A stretch of DNA of 8,489 bases from assembly GCA_003446975.1 (NCBI GenBank), contig DMAP01000411.1:1-8489 (forward strand), in the 5' to 3' direction. The notes under the pieces were generated by a model. It saw nothing but the letters and a program-made list of their open reading frames with translations. It was not told where the DNA came from and did no database searches. The position numbers were made by a program, and so were the translations under genes. Numbering within the stretch: the stretch's first letter is position 1; the number at the start of each line of letters is the position of its first letter. Shown piece after piece: positions 1 to 5,535 of this stretch. The DNA is from Clostridiales bacterium. Its GTDB lineage: Bacteria > Bacillota > Clostridia > Tissierellales > Dethiosulfatibacteraceae.

Positions 1-2
1 CT

Positions 3-704
3 ATCGCCGAGAACCATCCCGATATGGAGATTATTGTATTGCTGATAGATGAAAGGCCTGAAGAAGTCACAGACATGCAGCGATCTGTTAGAGGAGATGT
101 TGTGTTTTCTACATTTGACGAACTGCCGAAGCATCACATAAAAGTAGCGGAGATGGTACTTGAACGAGCAAAAAGATTGGTTGAACATGGGAAAGACGTG
201 ATCATACTGCTGGATAGCATTACAAGATTGGCCCGTGCCTATAACCTTACAATACCTCCGACAGGTCGGACGCTTTCCGGCGGACTAGACCCGGGAGCAC
301 TGCATAATCCAAAAAGATTTTTTGGAGCAGCTAGAAACATCGAATTTGGTGGTAGCTTGACAATTCTGGCAACTGCATTGGTCGAAACGGGCAGTAGGAT
401 GGACGACGTTATTTTTGAGGAGTTCAAAGGCACTGGTAATATGGAAATACATCTCGATCGAAAGCTGTCAGAAAAAAGGGTGTTCCCGGCAATTGACATC
501 AATAAATCAGGAACAAGGCGAGAAGACTTATTGCTGGATCAGAACGAACTTCAGACTATCTGGCAATTGAGAAAGGCGTTGAGCAACTACCCGGTTGATT
601 ATGTAACGGAGAAGTTTCTTTCCGGTCTTCTCAGCACGAGAACAAACATGGATTTCATGGATAACGCCAGGGAAATAATGGACTTGGATAAAATCAAGAG
701 ATAG
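3..704 (+). CDS. rho: Transcription termination factor Rho, C-terminal part (5' end cut by window edge)
   Basis: The reading frame is open from base 3 to a TAG stop and gives the last 233 residues of Rho, the hexameric RNA-dependent ATPase/translocase that ends transcription. The RNA-binding N-terminal domain and the Walker A loop lie outside the window. Visible motifs follow the family order: LLIDERPEEV with the catalytic Glu region, the Walker B strand DVIILLDSITRLARAYN, the GGLDPGALHNPKRFFGAARN segment, the R-loop FKGTGNMEIHL, and EKRVFPAID...SGTR, which carries the two arginines equivalent to E. coli R353 and R366. The first ATG in this frame (base 24) is internal, because homology continues upstream of it. 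No stem-loop terminator separates it from rpmE, whose own promoter starts 12 bases after the stop. The assignment is very secure. Confidence 0.98.
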   Translation: MAENHPDMEIIVLLIDERPEEVTDMQRSVRGDVVFSTFDELPKHHIKVAEMVLERAKRLVEHGKDVIILLDSITRLARAYNLTIPPTGRTLSGGLDPGALHNPKRFFGAARNIEFGGSLTILATALVETGSRMDDVIFEEFKGTGNMEIHLDRKLSEKRVFPAIDINKSGTRREDLLLDQNELQTIWQLRKALSNYPVDYVTEKFLSGLLSTRTNMDFMDNAREIMDLDKIKR

Positions 705-715
705 AATAATAATTA

Positions 716-744
716 TTGAAAAAACATTTTTGCTGTGCTATAAT
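716..744 (+). promoter_or_regulatory. Sigma-A promoter of rpmE with extended -10
   Basis: TTGAAA (716-721) and a perfect TATAAT (739-744) are separated by 17 bases, and TGC just before the -10 gives the extended TGn motif. Transcription would start near 751 and leave a leader of about 60 bases before rpmE. L31 genes of Firmicutes can have an autoregulatory leader, but I could not establish a specific fold here. Confidence 0.85.
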
Positions 745-812
745 TTTATGGTGCTATAACAAAGCAAGATAATATGTTAATAGATAAGCTTATTTGGAAA
801 GAGGTGAATACA

Positions 813-1013
813 TTGAAAAAAGGAATACATCCGGACTTTAAAACCATTACAGTCACTTGTGCTTGTGGCAATACATTTGAAACGGGTTCAGTCGATAAGG
901 AGATTAGAGTTGAGATTTGCTCAGAATGCCATCCGTTCTTCACAGGAAAGCAAAAATTTGTGGACAAAGGTGGACGTGTAGACAAGTTCAAGAAAAAATA
1001 TAGCAGAGACTAA
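813..1013 (+). CDS. rpmE: 50S ribosomal protein L31, zinc-binding type
   Basis: The 66-residue product is a component of the large ribosomal subunit at the inter-subunit bridge. I chose the TTG start at 813 because GAGGTG (801-806) lies six bases upstream and because the protein then begins MKKGIHPDF, the standard L31 N terminus. The in-frame ATG at 774 would add 13 residues foreign to the family. Cysteines C16, C18, C36 and C39 (CACG and CSEC) mark the zinc-containing C+ form, which also serves as a zinc reserve in bacteria that carry a zinc-free paralogue. The CHPFFTGKQ and GGRVDKF motifs are intact. The gene has its own promoter and terminator, so it is probably a monocistronic unit after rho, a common arrangement in clostridia. 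Confidence 0.97.
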   Translation: MKKGIHPDFKTITVTCACGNTFETGSVDKEIRVEICSECHPFFTGKQKFVDKGGRVDKFKKKYSRD

Positions 1014-1027
1014 GAATAAAAAAAGAG

Positions 1028-1053
1028 ATACGGTCAGAATGACCGTATTTTTT
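1028..1053 (+). terminator. Intrinsic terminator after rpmE
   Basis: A perfect 9-bp stem ATACGGTCA/TGACCGTAT with a GAA loop (1028-1048) runs directly into five further T residues. The A-rich stretch before it could pair with the T run and let it work weakly in the reverse direction. It begins 14 bases after the rpmE stop. Confidence 0.93.
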
Positions 1054-1076
1054 GTAATCCTGTTGATGGAGGCGTT

Positions 1077-2405
1077 ATGACTTCTTATAGAAATGATCTT
1101 ACAGAAGGGAAAGTCAGTCAGTCGATTATCAATTTGACCATACCCATGATTTTTGGGACGCTAAGTATGGTTGTCTTTAACATAACGGACACATATTTTA
1201 TAGGACAGCTGGGTTCTGAAGAACTTGCAGCTGTTTCCTTTACTTTCCCCGTTGTACTGATTATCAACAGCATTGCATTAGGGATGGGAATCGGAACCTC
1301 TTCATTGATTTCCAGAGCATACGGCAGTGGTGATAAGGAAGGCTTGATGAGAATCGCAACAGACAGTCTTGTATTGTCTTTGGCATTTGTAATACTGACT
1401 ACTCTAGTTGGATTGAATATCATAGATCAGATTTTCACAATGCTGGGCGCAGACAGCAAAATGCTGATTTATATCAGGGATTATATGTCCATCTGGTTTT
1501 TTGGGATGCCTTTTGTTGTTATTCCTATGGTTGGTAACAGTATCATAAGAGCTTTGGGGGATACCAAGACACCCTCTGTAGTGATGGTGGTAGCAGCCAC
1601 AATGAATGTGATATTGGACCCATTGCTCATTTTTGGCATAGGTGTTTTTCCTCAAATGGGTATAAGAGGAGCGGCATTGGCAACAGTCATAAGCAGAATG
1701 GTGACTTTTGTATTTTCTCTATATATTTTGATGATAAGGGAAAAAATCATAAAATTTAGATTTAGAGATTTAACTAGCATCGTTGTCTCCTGGAAAGGAA
1801 TTCTATATGTGGCTGTACCTTCAGCGCTTGTACGAATGATAACACCCTTAAGCACCGGAATCGTAACAAGACTGTTGTCCCAGTTTGGAAATGAGACTGT
1901 TGCAGGCTATGGCGTTGGAACGAGAATCGAGTTCTTTACGCTGGCTATTATCAATGCCATGTCAAGTATAATGGTTCCTTTCGCTGGACAAAATTACGGT
2001 GCAGGAAAAATAGACAGGATACGAGAAGGCATGAGAGTCGCCAGGAAAATGATTTTTATGTATGGATTTTTTATATTGATACTACTAAATTTTACGGCTA
2101 GATTTATAGCACCTATATTCAATGACAATGTTGAGGTTCAAAAGGTAACCATATTGTATCTTTCAATCATCCCAATCAGCTACGGATTTCAGGGTATGCT
2201 GCTGAATAATGTGGCAATATTGAATGCCATCAACAAGCCGATACAGGCCGCTGGTTTGTCCGCTATGCAAATGACAGCTGTATATCTTCCCATTGCGCTA
2301 ATTCTATCAAGTTATTTTGGCATATTCGGTGTGTTCGGAGCGTTGGTTGTTGCCTATATTATTGGCGGTGTGGCAATGTATTGGTATACTTGGAAAAGTC
2401 TATAA
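1077..2405 (+). CDS. MATE-family multidrug/metabolite efflux transporter
   Basis: The 442-residue, very hydrophobic protein has the length and two-lobe layout of MATE antiporters, inner-membrane proteins of 12 helices that export cationic drugs or metabolites in exchange for Na+ or H+. Family signatures are visible: NITDTYFIGQLGSEELAAV near residue 35, RALGDTKTP (158-166) with NVILDPLLIFG (177-187) closing the first lobe, and GYGVGTRIEFF plus VPFAGQNYGAGK in the second lobe. The ATG start has GGAGG four bases upstream (1068-1072), a short but usable spacing. The gene starts only 23 bases after the rpmE terminator, so there is no room for a conventional promoter between them. The substrate cannot be read from sequence. 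A link to ornithine metabolism is possible, but nothing here shows it. Confidence 0.93.
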   Translation: MTSYRNDLTEGKVSQSIINLTIPMIFGTLSMVVFNITDTYFIGQLGSEELAAVSFTFPVVLIINSIALGMGIGTSSLISRAYGSGDKEGLMRIATDSLVLSLAFVILTTLVGLNIIDQIFTMLGADSKMLIYIRDYMSIWFFGMPFVVIPMVGNSIIRALGDTKTPSVVMVVAATMNVILDPLLIFGIGVFPQMGIRGAALATVISRMVTFVFSLYILMIREKIIKFRFRDLTSIVVSWKGILYVAVPSALVRMITPLSTGIVTRLLSQFGNETVAGYGVGTRIEFFTLAIINAMSSIMVPFAGQNYGAGKIDRIREGMRVARKMIFMYGFFILILLNFTARFIAPIFNDNVEVQKVTILYLSIIPISYGFQGMLLNNVAILNAINKPIQAAGLSAMQMTAVYLPIALILSSYFGIFGVFGALVVAYIIGGVAMYWYTWKSL

Positions 2406-2426
2406 AAAATTAAGCTAAACAAATTA

Positions 2427-2460
2427 GAAAGTGCAAAATATTTTGCATTTTCTTTTTTTT
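2427..2460 (+). terminator. Intrinsic terminator after the MATE gene
   Basis: GAAAGTGCAAAAT pairs with ATTTTGCATTTTC (2427-2452), with one G-T wobble, and eight T residues follow (2453-2460). The stem is AT-rich, so its strength is uncertain. The same bases form the 14-bp palindrome annotated separately as a likely operator. Confidence 0.8.
2433..2446. promoter_or_regulatory. Palindrome GCAAAATATTTTGC, probable binding site of the RocR-like regulator (autoregulation)
   Basis: This 14-bp perfect palindrome is identical to the core of the palindrome at 4314-4327 in front of the ornithine operon. Its centre is about 38 bases upstream of the likely start of the regulator transcript, so a bound protein would cover the -35 region. 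That position favours repression of the regulator's own gene. The binding role is inferred from the repetition and the location. Confidence 0.6.
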
Positions 2461-2471
2461 AGTTGTATAAT
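2443..2471 (+). promoter_or_regulatory. Probable sigma-A promoter of the regulator gene
   Basis: A perfect TATAAT lies at 2466-2471, 33 bases before the regulator ATG. At 17-bp spacing the -35 position reads TTGCAT (2443-2448), only a 3/6 match and part of the palindrome. A weak -35 with a good -10 fits a modestly expressed regulator. Confidence 0.55.
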
Positions 2472-2504
2472 TAGTTCATGAAAACAAATTGAGGGGCTTA
2501 AATC

Positions 2505-3905
2505 ATGAATAAGCTAAAGGTCTATGAACAAATATTATCTAAACTTGAAGAAGGCGTCCATGTTGTCAATAAAGAAGGTAGGACAGTAATATATAATAAA
2601 GCAATGGCAGAGATCGAGGGCATGAAAGCGGAGGATGTGATAGAGGAAAACCTACTGCAGGTCCTCCCTGCTTTGGGATATGAGAGCACACATATGGAAG
2701 TGTTAAAAAAAGGAAAGGCTATCAGAGCAAAGTACCAGGAGTATATTTCAAAGCAAGGTAAAAAAATAGTGGCGGTCAATTCAACTTATCCCATTATGGA
2801 AAAAGGTCAAGTTGTAGGAAGCTTTGAAATTTCAAAAGATATCACCTATATGCGCAAGATGTCGGAAAAAATGTTGGAGCTATATTCAGAGGTGGCTGAT
2901 TCAAAGAAAGGATCCTTTTCTTTTCCTGACATATTGGGTACTTCAAAGGAGATTAAAGATATTATCGAGCAATGCAAACAGGTAGCGGTCACATCCTCCA
3001 ATGTTTTTATTGTAGGCGATTCAGGAACCGGGAAGGAAATGTTTGCACAGAGTATTCACAATGCAAGTCCCAGGAGGGACAAACCTATGGTAGCGGAAAA
3101 TTGTGCAGCCATACCGGAAAATCTATTGGAGAGTATTTTATTCGGTACCACCAAGGGTAGTTTTACAGGGGCTGAAAACAAAGAGGGCTTATTGAAGCAA
3201 GTAGATGGTGGAACATTGATTTTAGATGAAATCAACTCAATGCCAATGTCTCTTCAATCCAAAATCCTTAGGGTTCTGGAGACAAAAAGATACAGACCCA
3301 TCGGGTCTAACATTGAAAATCAAGTAGATGTCAGAATTATAGCCATTACCAACAAAGATCCCATTGAGTTGGTGAGAGAAGGAAAGATGAGGGAGGATCT
3401 GTTTTATCGGCTTAGCGTGATTAATATCAGGATACCCAATCTGCAAGAAAGGAAGGGTGATATTGAGTTTTTCACAGATTATTACATCAAGTATTATGAA
3501 GAGGTATTGAATAAAAGATTAAAAGGTGTATCCAATGAAGTTCTGAGGTTTTTTAAGAAATATGACTGGCCTGGCAATATAAGGGAGCTCAAGCATATTA
3601 TAGAAGGTGCTATGAGCATGATGAAGGATGGAGAAACATTGCAGCTTAAGCACATGCCTTATTATATCAGAAGCATGCTAAATCTAAGAACCGGTCAATC
3701 GAATTCTATCTTCACAGAAGACAACACGGAGAAAATTCTCAACCAAAAAAAGAGTCTTGAGGAAGTTTTAAATGAGATTGAAAAGGATATAATCATCAAG
3801 CTGTTCCATGATAACAACAACAATATCAGCAAGACTGCTGAGATTCTGGGGATAAAAAGGCAGGGACTACAATACAAGCTTAAAAAATATAAGATAGGAA
3901 TATAA
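2505..3905 (+). CDS. RocR-like sigma-54-dependent activator (PAS, AAA+, Fis-type HTH), probable regulator of ornithine degradation
   Basis: The 466-residue protein has three parts. A PAS-type sensor domain (about 10-115) includes EEGVHVVNKEGRTVIYNKAM. The AAA+ sigma-54 activation domain (about 142-370) has Walker A GDSGTGKE (171-178), the sigma-54 contact loop GSFTGA (218-223), Walker B LILDE (238-242), REDLFYRL (296-303) and WPGNIREL (355-362). A C-terminal Fis-type helix-turn-helix (about 440-461) contains ISKTAEILGIKRQGLQYKLKK. Architecture, length and many blocks match, from memory, Bacillus subtilis RocR, the ornithine/citrulline-responsive activator of arginine catabolism. The contact loop has Ser where the usual motif is GAFTGA. 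The ATG start has GAGGGG eight bases upstream. A sigma-54 promoter lies in front of ord1, the obvious target. The effector (ornithine or arginine) is inferred. The last 26 bases overlap dgkA on the other strand. Confidence 0.93.
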   Translation: MNKLKVYEQILSKLEEGVHVVNKEGRTVIYNKAMAEIEGMKAEDVIEENLLQVLPALGYESTHMEVLKKGKAIRAKYQEYISKQGKKIVAVNSTYPIMEKGQVVGSFEISKDITYMRKMSEKMLELYSEVADSKKGSFSFPDILGTSKEIKDIIEQCKQVAVTSSNVFIVGDSGTGKEMFAQSIHNASPRRDKPMVAENCAAIPENLLESILFGTTKGSFTGAENKEGLLKQVDGGTLILDEINSMPMSLQSKILRVLETKRYRPIGSNIENQVDVRIIAITNKDPIELVREGKMREDLFYRLSVINIRIPNLQERKGDIEFFTDYYIKYYEEVLNKRLKGVSNEVLRFFKKYDWPGNIRELKHIIEGAMSMMKDGETLQLKHMPYYIRSMLNLRTGQSNSIFTEDNTEKILNQKKSLEEVLNEIEKDIIIKLFHDNNNNISKTAEILGIKRQGLQYKLKKYKIGI

Positions 3906-4227
3906 TGGAACCAATCGCAACGGAAAAAAATGACGCTAACAGCACTGCTCCAGCTGCGGCGTCTTTTGCTTTCTCTGCACTTTCATGATACTCATCGGTA
4001 ATCATATCAACGATATTCTCAACGGCAGTGTTTATAATCTCAAGTGTCAGAACCAGACATGAAACGATTAGCAACATAACCCAGTGGGCAGATGAAATGT
4101 TTAGAAGTAATCCAATGAGTATAGCGAGAAGTAGAATTAATAATTGAATGCGAAAATTTCTTTGGGTTTTGTAAACATATAAAATCCCTCTTGATGCATA
4201 TTTAAAGGAATTAACAATTTTATCCAT
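3880..4227 (-). CDS. dgkA: Undecaprenol kinase / diacylglycerol kinase (DgkA family)
   Basis: The 115-residue integral membrane protein should have three transmembrane helices. In Gram-positive bacteria this family mainly phosphorylates undecaprenol to recycle the cell-wall lipid carrier. The signature LEIINTAVENIVDMITD (62-78) and AEKAKDAAAGAV (84-95) place E63, N66, E70, D74 and D89 at the positions of E. coli E69, N72, E76, D80 and D95. The equivalent of E. coli E28 appears to be Gln22 (TQRNFR). The ATG at 4227 is preferred: GAGGTG lies four bases upstream, and the predicted transcript starts near 4240, which rules out the upstream in-frame ATGs at 4317 and 4245. The gene converges on the regulator and overlaps its 3' end by 26 bases. 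It has no evident link to ornithine metabolism. Confidence 0.93.
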   Translation of the reverse strand: MDKIVNSFKYASRGILYVYKTQRNFRIQLLILLLAILIGLLLNISSAHWVMLLIVSCLVLTLEIINTAVENIVDMITDEYHESAEKAKDAAAGAVLLASFFSVAIGSIIFLSYIF

Positions 4228-4246
4228 AGCACACCTCACTCTCATT

Positions 4247-4275
4247 ATAATAAATCCTATTGTTACATGTGTCAA
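4247..4275 (-). promoter_or_regulatory. Sigma-A promoter of dgkA
   Basis: Read on the minus strand, a perfect TTGACA (4270-4275) is followed after 17 bases by TATTAT (4247-4252). The predicted start near 4240 leaves a leader of about 13 bases containing only the ribosome binding site. Confidence 0.82.
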
Positions 4276-4308
4276 TAAATTAATAAAGTGCAAAAAAAAT
4301 GGCGCAGC

Positions 4309-4332
4309 AAATAGCAAAATATTTTGCTATTT
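4309..4332. promoter_or_regulatory. 24-bp perfect palindrome, probable upstream activating site for the ornithine operon
   Basis: The arms AAATAGCAAAAT and ATTTTGCTATTT are exact reverse complements with no spacer. The 14-bp core GCAAAATATTTTGC (4314-4327) is identical to the one before the regulator gene. Its centre is about 125 bases upstream of the predicted operon start, within the usual range for sigma-54 enhancers. No T run follows on the plus strand, and it lies upstream of both divergent promoters, so it is not a terminator. I recall the B. subtilis RocR site as a similar TGCAAAA...TTTTGCA palindrome, but could not check this. Confidence 0.75.
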
Positions 4333-4419
4333 TCAATCAGGAAGAAAACGATTGCAATTTTGACAAGGCTAAGATGTCCAAAATGAATGGGTCTGGTTGA
4401 TTGATGATTTTATGCAAGT

Positions 4420-4435
4420 TGGCATGGTTTATGCA
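4420..4435 (+). promoter_or_regulatory. Sigma-54 (-24/-12) promoter of the ornithine operon
   Basis: TGGCATGGTTTATGCA matches the consensus TGGCACGNNNNTTGCW at 10 of 12 defined positions. The invariant GG (4421-4422) and GC (4433-4434) have the required spacing. The start would be near 4446, giving a leader of about 30 bases before ord1. A RocR-like sigma-54 activator is encoded next door, so the call rests on both sequence and context. Confidence 0.88.
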
Positions 4436-4475
4436 ACATGAATAGGCATCATTACATTTAGTAGGAGGATTTTGA

Positions 4476-5519
4476 ATGAGAAATGTACGAGTGGCCATAT
4501 GGGGCTTTGGGGCAATGGGAAGTGGTATGGCTAAAATGCTATTGACCAAGAAAGGGGTTGAGATTGTCGGCGTTTGCGATATGCATCCTGACAGAGCGGG
4601 CAAAGACATGTACAGTCTAATGAAGATTGAGAGACAAGACAGGCCTGCAGTCATTATAAAAGAAAACGTAGAAGAGGTTGTCTATAACGGCAGCTGCGAC
4701 ATTTGTTTGATGGCCACTGATTCATTTACCAAGAAGGCATATCCGAGAATACAATATGTCCTTGAACAGAAAATCAATGTGATATCAACTGCAGAAGAGA
4801 TGGCATATCCTCAAGCTAAGAATCCCGAACTAGCAAAGAACTTGGACAGAATAGCTAAAGAAAATGGTGTGACAGTTCTGGGAACAGGAATAAATCCAGG
4901 CCTGATCATGGATTTGCTGGTACTTTGCATGACTGGTTGCATGACAAATGTGGATCATATGGAAGCAAAGAGAGTTAATAGTCTCTCTCCCTTTGGTCCT
5001 GCGGTGATGGAAGAGCAGGGAGTGGGGATGAATGTTGCTGAGTTCAACAAAAGAGTTGAGTCGGGAACCATGGCTGGACATGTTGGATTTGAAGAATCAG
5101 TCAGGATGATTGCTGATGGAATCGGTTGGAAAATTGACAAGTTTCAACAACAGATGAAACCTATCATCACAGAGGTTGATAGAAAATCTCCATATGGATT
5201 TGCAAAGGCCGGTGACGTTGCAGGCGTCAATATGACAGGTCAAGGCTTTGTTGACGGCATTGTGAAAATAGACATGAAGCATCCCCAGCAAATCGAACCG
5301 GAAATGGTTGGGGTGGAGACGGGTGATTATATAACAATCAAAGGAACGCCAGAAGTGAATTTAACCATCACACCTGAGATTGAGGGTGGACTGGGAACAG
5401 TGGCGATGTGTGTCAATATGATACCCTTGGTCATAAGTGCGGAACCTGGGCTTAAAACCATGATAGACTTACCAGTACCAAGAGCTATCATGGGTGATTA
5501 TAGAGATTATATAAAATAA
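4476..5519 (+). CDS. ord: 2,4-diaminopentanoate dehydrogenase, copy 1
   Basis: Ord catalyses the NAD(P)+-dependent oxidative deamination of 2,4-diaminopentanoate to 2-amino-4-oxopentanoate, a cytosolic step of ornithine oxidation. The 347-residue protein begins with a Rossmann fold, IWGFGAMGSGMAKML (8-22), as in the related dihydrodipicolinate-reductase fold. The long conserved C-terminal part includes LGTGINPGLIMDLL, KRVNSLSPFGP, EEQGVG and KIDMKHPQQIEPEM. The second beta strand ends in GVCDMHPD with Asp35, which usually signals preference for NAD. The ATG has AGGAGG seven bases upstream (4463-4468). It is the first gene after the sigma-54 promoter, followed 16 bases later by a second ord. 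Assignment rests on recognised Ord sequence features plus the ortAB/oraS neighbourhood. Confidence 0.93.
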   Translation: MRNVRVAIWGFGAMGSGMAKMLLTKKGVEIVGVCDMHPDRAGKDMYSLMKIERQDRPAVIIKENVEEVVYNGSCDICLMATDSFTKKAYPRIQYVLEQKINVISTAEEMAYPQAKNPELAKNLDRIAKENGVTVLGTGINPGLIMDLLVLCMTGCMTNVDHMEAKRVNSLSPFGPAVMEEQGVGMNVAEFNKRVESGTMAGHVGFEESVRMIADGIGWKIDKFQQQMKPIITEVDRKSPYGFAKAGDVAGVNMTGQGFVDGIVKIDMKHPQQIEPEMVGVETGDYITIKGTPEVNLTITPEIEGGLGTVAMCVNMIPLVISAEPGLKTMIDLPVPRAIMGDYRDYIK

Positions 5520-5535
5520 AAATTTGGAGGAGAAC

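Noticed and set aside
2972..3160. A 62-codon plus-strand frame inside the regulator gene
   Set aside because: It lies in another frame across the conserved AAA+ core. No binding site or family resemblance supports it.
4244..4275. TATAAT on the minus strand at 4244-4249 as the dgkA -10 element
   Set aside because: The spacer to TTGACA would be 20 bases. The overlapping TATTAT at 17-base spacing is a better fit.
4360..4388. A perfect TTGACA at 4360-4365 upstream of ord1, as a possible sigma-A promoter
   Set aside because: At 16-18 bp spacing the -10 position offers at best a 3/6 match (ATGAAT). The sigma-54 promoter downstream is far better supported.
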